A DNA stretch of 64,000 bases from Verrucomicrobiales bacterium (lineage in GTDB: Bacteria; Verrucomicrobiota; Verrucomicrobiia; Limisphaerales; J093). A program made the position numbers and the translations under genes. Below the pieces are notes generated by a model. The model saw only the letters and a list, made by a program, of their open reading frames with translations, was not told the DNA's origin and made no database searches. This document shows, piece by piece, positions 11,007 through 18,793 of this stretch (positions are counted from its first letter, which is position 1; each line of letters opens with the position of its first letter). The stretch is taken from assembly GCA_015075445.1 (NCBI GenBank), contig JABTUJ010000028.1:62001-126000 (forward strand), in the 5' to 3' direction.

Positions 11007-12587
11007 ATGAGTGGCCATTTCGCCCTGATCCTCCACGCGCACCTGCCGTTCGTTCGCCACCCGGAACACGAACGGTTCCTCGAGGAAAGCTGGTTCTTCG
11101 AGGCGCTCACCGAGTGTTACCTGCCGCTGCTCGAACGGCTCCTGTCCTGGGAGCGCGACCGGCTCAAGGCCCGGTTGACCCTCGTGATGTCCCCCACGCT
11201 CGGGGCCATGCTCCTGGACCCGCTCCTGACGGCCCGCTACGAACGGCGGCTGACCGGCCTGATCGAGTTGGCGGAACGCGAGGTGATCCGCACCCGCTGG
11301 GAGCCCGCCCGGCGCCGCCTGGCCGAGCATTACCGCGAGCGTTGGCGTACGCTGCGCCAGCTCTGGCTCGAGGCGGACCGCAATCTCATCCAGGCCTTCG
11401 GTCAGCTCCAGGAACGGCGCCGGATCGAGATCATCCCCTGCGCTGCCACCCATGCCGTCCTGCCGCTCATGGCCGATCACCGGCCCTCGGTCCGTGGCCA
11501 GGTCCTCACCGCCCGCGATTTTCACCGCGCCTGCTTCGGCGTCGACCCGGTCGGCTTCTGGCTGCCCGAGTGCGCTTACGATCCGGCCGTCGAACCCGTC
11601 CTGCTCGAAGCCAACCTGCGCTGGTTCATCCTCGAAACGCATGGCCTGCTGAACGGGAGTCCCCGACCCCGCTTCGGTGTCTATGCCCCGGTGTTCACCC
11701 CGACCGGCCTGGCCGCCTTCGCCCGGGATCCCGACACCGCCCGTCAGGTCTGGAGCCGGCAAGGCGGATTCCCGGGGGACCCGCACTACCGCGATTTCTA
11801 TCGGGACGCGGGCTATGACCTCGAGTTCGAGTACATCCGGCCCTACCTGCCCACCCCGGACCAACGCGGCTTCACCGGCCTCAAGTACCACCGCATCACC
11901 GGCCCGGAAGGCGCCACCGAGCTTTACGAACCCGACGCGGCGCTACGCGTCGCCCGCTCCCAGGCGCGGCACTTCTTCGAGGTCCACCGCGGCCGCCTCC
12001 AGCGCCTGGCGGGGTTCATGGAGCGCCCGCCCCTCATCGTTGCCCCGTACGATGCCGAGCTGTTCGGACACTGGTGGTACGAAGGACTCGATTTCCTGGA
12101 CGCCTTCGTTCGGGAAGCGACCGGGGCACCGGACTCGTTCGCCTTCAGCACGCCCTCGGACTACCTGGCCCAGCACGCCACCCATCAGCTCGTGCAGCCG
12201 GCCGCCTCGAGCTGGGGCGAAGGCGGTCACCTCGCCGTGTGGCTGAACGAGAAGAACGAATGGATCCGGCGCCATCTCGACGTGGCGCAGCGGCGGATGG
12301 CGGAGCTGGCGAACCGTTGGCCCCCGGCGCACGGCGTTGACTTGCGCGCCCGCCAGCAGGCGGCCCGCGAGCTGCTCCTTGCGCAGGCCAGCGACTGGCC
12401 GTTCATCCTGCACACCGGCACCAGCCCGGGTTATGCGCAGCGGCGGCTCCGGGAGCACCTCCTTCGCTTCAGCGCCCTCCACCGCCAGATCACCCAGGAG
12501 GCGGTGGACGAAACGTGGCTCGGCCAGATCGAGACGTTCGATCCGCTTTTCCCCCGGCTCAACCTCGATCACTGGCGCGAAGAATAG
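11007..12587 (+). CDS. GH57 1,4-alpha-glucan branching enzyme (DUF1957 C-terminal)
   Basis: Cytoplasmic glycogen-type branching enzyme of glycoside hydrolase family 57, 526 residues from ATG 11007 (MSGHFALILHAHLPF). Domains: an N-terminal (beta/alpha)7 catalytic barrel beginning with the HAHLPFVRH motif (residues ~9-17), the GFWLPECAY motif with the catalytic glutamate (near 185), YDAELFGHWWYEG with the catalytic aspartate (near 350), and a helical DUF1957 domain (WGEGGHLAVWLNEKNEW; LLAQASDWPFILHTGTSP). All key motifs are present, so it should be active. It transfers alpha-1,4 chains to alpha-1,6 branch points. It lies 40 bases after the DUF4912 gene on the same strand. Confidence 0.88.
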   Translation: MSGHFALILHAHLPFVRHPEHERFLEESWFFEALTECYLPLLERLLSWERDRLKARLTLVMSPTLGAMLLDPLLTARYERRLTGLIELAEREVIRTRWEPARRRLAEHYRERWRTLRQLWLEADRNLIQAFGQLQERRRIEIIPCAATHAVLPLMADHRPSVRGQVLTARDFHRACFGVDPVGFWLPECAYDPAVEPVLLEANLRWFILETHGLLNGSPRPRFGVYAPVFTPTGLAAFARDPDTARQVWSRQGGFPGDPHYRDFYRDAGYDLEFEYIRPYLPTPDQRGFTGLKYHRITGPEGATELYEPDAALRVARSQARHFFEVHRGRLQRLAGFMERPPLIVAPYDAELFGHWWYEGLDFLDAFVREATGAPDSFAFSTPSDYLAQHATHQLVQPAASSWGEGGHLAVWLNEKNEWIRRHLDVAQRRMAELANRWPPAHGVDLRARQQAARELLLAQASDWPFILHTGTSPGYAQRRLREHLLRFSALHRQITQEAVDETWLGQIETFDPLFPRLNLDHWREE

Positions 12588-12636
12588 GCTTGCCCCACCC
12601 CGCCGCTCCGCCTATTCGGCCTGCGTGCACGCACCT

Positions 12637-13389
12637 ATGAAAACCATCCGCCCCCTCTGCCTTTTGGCCATGGCCTGCCTCCTCGGCCTGGCTGCCTCCC
12701 CGTGGGCCCGCGCCGCCCAAGACCAGCCGCCGCTCCGGGTCCTCGTCGTCGCCGGCGGCCACGATTACGAAACCAACCAGTTCCGCCAGATGTTCGCCGC
12801 CCTGGGCGGCTTGACGGTCACCTATGCCACGCATCCCGACGCCCACGCCTGGCTCGCCGCCGACCGCGCCGCCGCCTGGGACGTGCTGGTCCTTTACGAC
12901 ATGTGGCAGCCCATCTCCGACCAGGCCAAGGCCGATTTCCTCGCCCGTCTGGCCGAAGGCAAGGGCCTCGTCGTCACCCACCACGCCATCGCCAACTACC
13001 AGAAATGGCCCGAGTACGAACGCATCATCGGCGCCAAGTACTACCTCGAACCCACGGTGCGCGACGGCGTCCCCAAGGCACGCTCGCAGTGGCTCCACGA
13101 CGTCAAGTTCCGCGTCCACGTCGCCGACCCGAACCACCCCGTGACCCGCGGCCTCGCCGACTTCGACATCCACGACGAGACCTACAACCTCTTCGACGTC
13201 CACCCCGACGTGACGGTCCTCCTCACCACCACCGAGGCCACCAGCGGCCCGAAGCTGGCCTGGGCCAAAACCCACGGCCCCGCCCGCGTCGTGTACCTCC
13301 AGCTTGGTCACGACCACTTCGCCTACGAGAACCCGGCCTACCGCCAGTTCCTCGGCAACGCCAGTCGCTGGGTCGCCCGTCGCCCGTGA
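12637..13389 (+). CDS. ThuA-like domain protein, secreted
   Basis: 250-residue ThuA/trehalose-utilisation fold (class I glutamine amidotransferase-like) with a clear signal peptide (MKTIRPLCLLAMACLLGLAA...ARAAQ). Family patterns include VLVVAGGHDYETNQF (near residue 35-50), WDVLVLYDMW, GKGLVVTHHAIANY, PNHPVTRGL and HPDVTVLLTT, ending GHDHFAYENPAYRQFLGNA. Such proteins are abundant in Planctomycetota/Verrucomicrobiota and are linked to sugar or heme-dehydrogenase-type catabolism, but the reaction of this one cannot be named. The ATG at 12637 is chosen because the signal peptide starts there. Confidence 0.85.
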   Translation: MKTIRPLCLLAMACLLGLAASPWARAAQDQPPLRVLVVAGGHDYETNQFRQMFAALGGLTVTYATHPDAHAWLAADRAAAWDVLVLYDMWQPISDQAKADFLARLAEGKGLVVTHHAIANYQKWPEYERIIGAKYYLEPTVRDGVPKARSQWLHDVKFRVHVADPNHPVTRGLADFDIHDETYNLFDVHPDVTVLLTTTEATSGPKLAWAKTHGPARVVYLQLGHDHFAYENPAYRQFLGNASRWVARRP

Positions 13390-13415
13390 CCCGCACCCTC
13401 CCGCCCCCACGCTCC

Positions 13416-14183
13416 ATGCCTCCCCTGCGGCTGAAAGTCATCGCCTGCGAGATCGCCCTCCGCGAAATCTGCTTCGCCGCCGCCCGCAGCCCCAGCGTGG
13501 TGGACCTCGACTTCCTGCCCCAGGGCCTGCACGACACCCCGGGGCAGGGACGCGACGAGATCCAACGACGCGTCGACGCGGTGCCTGCCGCCAAGTACGA
13601 CGCCATCCTCATCGGCTACGGCCTGTGCAGCAGCATCCTCAAGGAACTGCACGCCCCGCACACCCGGCTGATCATCCCTCGCGCCCACGACTGCATCACC
13701 TTCTTCCTCGGGTCGAAGGAGCGCTACCAGCAATGCTTCTCCGCCCGCCCCGGCACCTATTACTTCACGTCCGGATGGCTCGAGGTCCCGAAGCGTCGCG
13801 CCGCCGAAGCCAGTGCCGGCCATGGCACCTTCCTCCCCGCCCGCACCCTTTCCGTCGCCAGCGAGGAGTACCGGCGCTGGGTCGAGAAGTTCGGCGAAGA
13901 CCAGGCCCGCTACCTCCTCGAGGTCATGGGTGACTGGGCCAACCACTACACGCACGGCACCCTCATCGACTTCGACTTCACCCGCCCCCTCGACTGCCAG
14001 GCCGAAGTCCAGCGCATCTGCCACGAGAAAGGCTGGCAGTTCGAAGCCCTCCCCGGCGACCTCGGCCTGCTCCAGCGCTGGCTCGACGGCCAATGGCCCG
14101 CCGAGGAGTTCCTCATCGTCGCTCCCGGCGAAAAGGTGGTGCCAAGCTTCGATGACCAGATCATCACGAGTACTCCGGCCTGA
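13416..14183 (+). CDS. DUF1638 domain protein
   Basis: 255-residue cytoplasmic protein matching the DUF1638 pattern. The N-terminus is LRLKVIACEIALREICF with the conserved early Cys-Glu, followed by YDAILIGYGLCSSI (near 65-78), IIPRAHDCITFFLGSKERY (near 88-105) and TYYFTSGWLE. The conserved cysteines and HDC motif suggest a metal or cofactor site. In other bacteria DUF1638 genes occur beside corrinoid/methyltransferase systems, but none is recognisable here. It is 26 bases after the ThuA gene and 36 bases before the methyltransferase, so the three may be co-transcribed. Confidence 0.8.
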   Translation: MPPLRLKVIACEIALREICFAAARSPSVVDLDFLPQGLHDTPGQGRDEIQRRVDAVPAAKYDAILIGYGLCSSILKELHAPHTRLIIPRAHDCITFFLGSKERYQQCFSARPGTYYFTSGWLEVPKRRAAEASAGHGTFLPARTLSVASEEYRRWVEKFGEDQARYLLEVMGDWANHYTHGTLIDFDFTRPLDCQAEVQRICHEKGWQFEALPGDLGLLQRWLDGQWPAEEFLIVAPGEKVVPSFDDQIITSTPA

Positions 14184-14219
14184 CCCCGCACCCTGCGTGA
14201 GGGCGCAGCGCCCCGCCGC

Positions 14220-14903
14220 ATGAGCATTCACGACCTCTACGCGCGCATCTTCCGCATCTGGCGCGCCAAGCGCTTCGCCCTGTTCGTCGGCACCCTCCAA
14301 CCCCGCCTGACCGATCACGTGCTCGACGTGGGCGGGTACCCTTGGGGCTGGGCCGAGGTCCCCCGCCTGGTCGCGCGCATCGACACCCTGAACCTCACGC
14401 CCGTGCCCTGGGAACCGGCTGTATCTCCCGCCAACGAAATCCGGGTGCTGGTGGGCGATGGCCGCCGGCTCCCGTTCGCCGACCACACCTACGACGTGGT
14501 GTACTCGAACTCGGTCATCGAGCACGTGGGCAGCTACGCCGATCAACAGGCTTTCGCCGCCGAACTCCGCCGTGCGGGGCGCGCCCTCTGGTGTCAGACC
14601 CCGGCCCGCGAGTTCTTCCTCGAACCCCACTACCTGGCCCCCTGCGTGCACTGGCTGCCGCGCCCGCTCCAGAAACGGTTGGTTCGCTGGATCACCCCGT
14701 GGGGTTGGCTCACCCGTCCCTCCCCGGCGGAGGTGGCCCGAACCGTCGATGAGATCCGCCTCCTCAGCCTCGCCGAGATGCGGGTGCTTTTTCCCGATTG
14801 CCAGATCCTCTGCGAACGGTTCCTCGGCGTCTTCACCAAGAGCTACATCGCCGTCCGTCGCGATCCCGACCTCAACCCGGGTCGGCCGTCGGCGGCTCGG
14901 TGA
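14220..14903 (+). CDS. class I SAM-dependent methyltransferase
   Basis: 227-residue methyltransferase. HVLDVGGYPWGW (residues ~32-43) is motif I for S-adenosylmethionine binding, VLVGDGRRLPFADHTYDVVYSNSVIEHV (about 78-105) covers motifs II-III of the Methyltransf_11 type, and PHYLAPCVHWLP lies in the substrate domain. The substrate is not predictable. Its 3' end overlaps the convergent TerC gene by 32 bases, which is uncommon and may limit simultaneous transcription of both strands. Confidence 0.85.
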   Translation: MSIHDLYARIFRIWRAKRFALFVGTLQPRLTDHVLDVGGYPWGWAEVPRLVARIDTLNLTPVPWEPAVSPANEIRVLVGDGRRLPFADHTYDVVYSNSVIEHVGSYADQQAFAAELRRAGRALWCQTPAREFFLEPHYLAPCVHWLPRPLQKRLVRWITPWGWLTRPSPAEVARTVDEIRLLSLAEMRVLFPDCQILCERFLGVFTKSYIAVRRDPDLNPGRPSAAR

Positions 14904-15852
14904 CCACCGACAGGGAACCCCGGGCCATCCGCCGCCGGGCATCCACCACCGACCAGAGGATCGAGCCCGTGATAATCGCCACCACCAGGCCCAGCGACAG
15001 GCCAATCGGAATCTTGATCCAGTCCATCACCAGCATCTTGAAGCCGATGAAGACCAGCACCACCGACAGCCCGTACTTGAGGAAGCTGAAGTACACGATG
15101 GCCCCCGCCAGCACGAAGTACAGCGACCGCAACCCCAGAATCGCAAACACGTTCGACGTGAAAATGATGAACGGCTTCCGCGTCACCGCGAAGATCGCCG
15201 GGATCGAGTCCAGCGCAAACACCAGGTCGCACGTCTCGACCATCAACAGCACCAGCGCCAGGGGCGTGAACACCCGCCGCCCGTTTTCGTAGGTCAGGAA
15301 CTTCTGACCGTCGAAGCGCGCGCTGAACCGGAAATGCCGCCGGGCGAACTTCAGCACCGGGTTCCGCTCTGGCTCGATGTGCTCATCGTCTCCCAGCAGC
15401 ATCCTGATGCCGGTGATCACCAGGAAAATCCCAAAGATGTAGAGGGTCCAGTGGTAGGCCGCCACCAGCTCCGACCCCAGCCAGATCATCAGCCCCCGCA
15501 TCACCAGCGCCCCCAAAATGCCCCAGAACAGCACCCGATGCTGGTATTCGAGCGGCACCTTGAAGTAGCCGAAGATCATCGCGATCACGAACACGTTGTC
15601 CATCGAGAGCGACAGCTCGATGAGATAACCCGTGAGAAACTCCAGCGCCTCCTGCTTCCCCCGCACCGGCACCAGCGTGACGGCAAACGTCAACGCCATC
15701 ACAAACAAAAAGCACGTCCAGGCCAGCGCCTCCCGGAACCGAATCGCCCTCGCCTCCCGATGCAAAACGCCCAGGTCGAAGGCAAGGAAGATCAGGACCG
15801 CGACGATGAAGGTGACCCAATGCCACCACTGGATTTCGGTGAGCGCCAGCAT
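14872..15852 (-). CDS. TerC family integral membrane protein
   Basis: Multi-pass inner-membrane protein of the TerC/Alx family, 326 residues from ATG 15852 (MLALTEIQWW); an upstream TTG at 15891 would add 13 residues. Conserved acidic membrane motifs are present: ELSLSMDNVFVIAMIF (helix 3) and VETCDLVFALDSIPAIFAV (helix 6-7). Members include Mn(II) exporters such as MeeY/Alx and tellurite-resistance-associated TerC, so metal export is the best family-level inference. It follows purL on the same strand with a 72-base gap. No yybP-ykoY-type riboswitch was recognised in that gap. Confidence 0.88.
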   Translation of the reverse strand: MLALTEIQWWHWVTFIVAVLIFLAFDLGVLHREARAIRFREALAWTCFLFVMALTFAVTLVPVRGKQEALEFLTGYLIELSLSMDNVFVIAMIFGYFKVPLEYQHRVLFWGILGALVMRGLMIWLGSELVAAYHWTLYIFGIFLVITGIRMLLGDDEHIEPERNPVLKFARRHFRFSARFDGQKFLTYENGRRVFTPLALVLLMVETCDLVFALDSIPAIFAVTRKPFIIFTSNVFAILGLRSLYFVLAGAIVYFSFLKYGLSVVLVFIGFKMLVMDWIKIPIGLSLGLVVAIITGSILWSVVDARRRMARGSLSVVTEPPTADPG

Positions 15853-15924
15853 GCAAAGCGGCGAATCTAATCGGGATTCGCCCGTTGACAAAGGATTTGA
15901 CCCCCCGCCGCACCCCAGCCCGTC

Positions 15925-18342
15925 TCAGGCGAGCACCCGACCCAGGCTGTTCCACCACAGGTCATGCAGCTCCGACGCCGGCACCGAGAACTCCCCCGCC
16001 GCGGTCTTGAGCCTCAGCCAATCGCCTCCGACCGTGCCGATCCGCTGCGCCGGCACCCCAAGCAGCCGGGCGCGCTCGACCACCTTCACCGCGTCCAAGG
16101 GCGCGCAGGTGACAAGGACCCGGTTCTGGGTCTCTCCGAAGAGGAGGGCGTCCAGCCGAACCGGGGCCGACGCCGCCCCTTCCGCCCCGCTTCCGGGCAC
16201 CAACGAGGTCAGGTCAATCGCCGCGCCGATGAGCCGGGGCGTGCTGCGTCCTGCGAGCTGACTGATGCAGCACTCCGCCAGCGCCACGGCCAACCCGCCG
16301 TCGCTGCAATCGTGCGCGCTCTTGATGCCGCCGGCTTGAATCAAACCGAGCAGCGTCGTGTGCAGCGTCCCGGCCGCTTCGAGGTCGCACCGCGGCGGCA
16401 TGCCGGTCTTCCGGCCGTGCATCACCTGGAGATAGGCGCTGCCCCCCAGACCCTGCAGCGGATCCTCCCGATCCACGGGGACACCCAACAGGATGATGGC
16501 GTCCCCCTCGTCCTTGAACCACTGCGTCGTGATGTCTTCCCGCCGCTCGATCAATCCTACCATCGCCACCGTCGGCGTGGGGTCAATCGGCCCGGCCGGA
16601 CTTTGGTTGTACAGCGAACAATTCCCGCCGGTGACCGGGGTCTGCAAGGCCCGGCACGCCTCGGCCAGGCCCCGCACGCTTTCCCGCAGTTGCCAGAAAA
16701 GGCCGGGATCATGCGGGTTGCCGAAGTTCAGGTTGTCGGTCACGCCCAGCGGCCGGGCGCCGGAGCAGGCCAGGTTGCGGGCCGCCTCGACCACCACGGC
16801 TTTGCCCCCCTCGTACGGGTCGAGATAGACGTACGTGCCGTTCCCATCCGACGCGATCGCCAGGTACTTCTCGAAGTCCGGGTTCGGCACCGCCGCCTGG
16901 AGGTCCGCGGAAAACGGCGGCAGCGAGTCGCCCTTGATCCGCACCACGGCGGCGTCGCTGCCCGGGCACACCACCGTGCCGTTGCGCACCATGTGGTCGT
17001 ACTGGCGATACACCCAGTTCTTCGACGCCAGCGTCGGCCAGGCCAGCAACCGGCGCAGGTCCGCGACTGGATCCCGCGTCTCCGGCACGCCATCCAAACG
17101 GAACGCCCGCACTTCCCGCACATACGCCGGTTCCTGCGCCTCCCGATGGTACACGGGCGATTCGTTGGCAATCAGCCGCGCCGGAATGTCGGCCACCACC
17201 TGGCCGTGATGCCGGACCACCATGCGGCCGGTGTCCGTCACCGTGCCAATCTCCGCCCAGGGCAGATCCCACTTGTCGAACACCCGCTTGACCTCCTCTT
17301 CCCGCCCCCGTTGCACGATGATGAGCATCCGCTCCTGGGACTCGCTCAGCATGATCTCGTACGGCGTCATCCCCGGCGCCCGCTGCGGCACCTTCGCCAG
17401 CTCAATCTCGATGCCCGTGCCGGCGCGCGCGGCGGTCTCGCAGGTCGAACAGGTCAACCCCGCGGCGCCCATGTCCTGGATGCCGGCCACCGCCCCGGTC
17501 GCCAGCAATTCAAGACACGCTTCGCAGACCAGCTTCTCCATGAACGGATCCCCTACCTGCACCGCCCCGCGCTGTTGCTCGGCTGATTCCTCCGTCAGGT
17601 CCTGCGACGCAAACGCCGCCCCGGCCAGTCCGTCCCGACCCGTCGCGGGTCCCACGTAGAAGACCGGGTTCCCCAACCCGCGCGCCGCCCCCCGCGCGAT
17701 CTGTTCATGCCGCAACACGCCCAGACAAAACACGTTCACCAGCGGATTTCCGCTGTAGGTCGGGTCGAAGGACACCTCGCCCGCCACCGTGGGGATGCCG
17801 AAGCAGTTGCCATAGTGCGCGATCCCCGCCACCACACCGGTGAAGAGCCGGCGGTTCGTGGCCACTTCCGCCCGCAAATCCGCCCCCTCCGCGTCCCCGG
17901 AAGCGTCGCGTCCCAGCCGCGCGTCCTCCTCCCGGATCGGGCCAAACCGCAGCGAGTCCAGCGCCGCCACCGGCCGCGCGCCCATCGTGAAGATGTCCCG
18001 CACGATCCCGCCCACGCCTGTCGCCGCACCCTGGAACGGTTCGACCGCGCTCGGGTGGTTGTGCGACTCCATCTTGAACGCAATCGCCAGGCCATCGCCG
18101 ATGTCGAGGATCCCCGCATTCTCCTCGCCCGCCCCCACGAGAATCCGGGGCGACCGGGTCGGGAAGGTGCGCAGCAACGGCTTGGTGTTCTTGTACGAGC
18201 AATGCTCGCTCCACATCACCGAGAAGATGCCCAACTCGGTGTACGTGGGCTCGCGTCCCAGGATGCGCTGGATCTGGGCGTACTCGTCCGGGGTCAGATT
18301 GTGCCGGGCCACCAGTTCCGGCGTTATCGCAGGTTCGGTCAT
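15925..18342 (-). CDS. purL: phosphoribosylformylglycinamidine synthase subunit PurL
   Basis: Fourth-step enzyme of purine synthesis, converting FGAR to FGAM with ATP and ammonia delivered by PurQ/PurS. The 805-residue length and lack of a glutaminase domain fit the PurL subunit of the three-protein system. Features: the N-terminal linker plus EHCSYKNTKPLL (near residue 46-57), the catalytic ESHNHPSAVEPFQGAATGVGG (about 92-112), the metal-binding IQDMGAAGLTCS (near 280), a second AIRS-like half with NCSLYNQSPAG, and DCSDGGLAVALAECC (near 705). ATG 18342 (MTEPAITPEL) is preferred to the longer frame to 18438. No other pur gene is visible. Confidence 0.92.
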   Translation of the reverse strand: MTEPAITPELVARHNLTPDEYAQIQRILGREPTYTELGIFSVMWSEHCSYKNTKPLLRTFPTRSPRILVGAGEENAGILDIGDGLAIAFKMESHNHPSAVEPFQGAATGVGGIVRDIFTMGARPVAALDSLRFGPIREEDARLGRDASGDAEGADLRAEVATNRRLFTGVVAGIAHYGNCFGIPTVAGEVSFDPTYSGNPLVNVFCLGVLRHEQIARGAARGLGNPVFYVGPATGRDGLAGAAFASQDLTEESAEQQRGAVQVGDPFMEKLVCEACLELLATGAVAGIQDMGAAGLTCSTCETAARAGTGIEIELAKVPQRAPGMTPYEIMLSESQERMLIIVQRGREEEVKRVFDKWDLPWAEIGTVTDTGRMVVRHHGQVVADIPARLIANESPVYHREAQEPAYVREVRAFRLDGVPETRDPVADLRRLLAWPTLASKNWVYRQYDHMVRNGTVVCPGSDAAVVRIKGDSLPPFSADLQAAVPNPDFEKYLAIASDGNGTYVYLDPYEGGKAVVVEAARNLACSGARPLGVTDNLNFGNPHDPGLFWQLRESVRGLAEACRALQTPVTGGNCSLYNQSPAGPIDPTPTVAMVGLIERREDITTQWFKDEGDAIILLGVPVDREDPLQGLGGSAYLQVMHGRKTGMPPRCDLEAAGTLHTTLLGLIQAGGIKSAHDCSDGGLAVALAECCISQLAGRSTPRLIGAAIDLTSLVPGSGAEGAASAPVRLDALLFGETQNRVLVTCAPLDAVKVVERARLLGVPAQRIGTVGGDWLRLKTAAGEFSVPASELHDLWWNSLGRVLA

Positions 18343-18538
18343 GGACAACAGGCGTTCGCGCTCGGGCCACTCACGCAGCGAGGATGCGATCCGGCGCCCC
18401 GTCGCGCAAGCGCCACGCAGCGCGGCGGGCCACTTCACCCAGAATCGGCCCTCAGGCCAGCCAGGGTTGAGCTGAGTTTACCCCTGGAATCCTGGAACTG
18501 GGCGTGAGACAAAATCCCGGCTACCTCGTCGGCTGATC

Positions 18539-18610
18539 CTCTGTGTCCTCCCGAGCTCTGGGCTGAATCCCGGTCCGGCTTTTCAGCACAGAGCTCGGGA
18601 GGACACAGAG
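18539..18610. repeat. perfect 22-bp inverted repeat between purL and the TonB receptor gene
   Basis: CTCTGTGTCCTCCCGAGCTC.. (18539-18560) and its exact reverse complement (18589-18610) flank a 28-base loop. The 18439-18793 stretch holds no gene that I can support. The inverted repeat could terminate the copper-receptor transcript (minus strand) or be a small palindromic element. Confidence 0.8.
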
Positions 18611-18723
18611 AACAACCGCAGCGGACAGCCACCCTTTCGGTATCGAGCTTTCCAGGTGCCTCGGCGCAAAATCGAGCCCCGAACGAACGCTCGAAGATTG
18701 GTGTCGCACACCCTGGAACTTCC

Positions 18724-18770
18724 CTTGAGCTTTGAACTTTGAACTTGAACTTCGAACTTTGAGCTTCCCG
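18724..18770. repeat. heptad repeat (TTGAACT-type)
   Basis: Short run of degenerate 7-base units (CTTTGAACTTTGAACTTGAA...) just downstream of the TonB receptor stop. It belongs to the same family as 20998-21236 and the runs near 62010 and 62170. Confidence 0.7.
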
Positions 18771-18793
18771 TCTGCACCGGCTCGTTTCCGCAC

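Noticed and set aside
13338..15005. 555-codon minus-strand open frame
   Set aside because: Antisense to the DUF1638 and methyltransferase genes, with a composition typical of complementary-strand frames.
15853..15924. yybP-ykoY manganese riboswitch upstream of terC
   Set aside because: The gap to purL is only 72 bases, and none of the conserved loop motifs was recognised.
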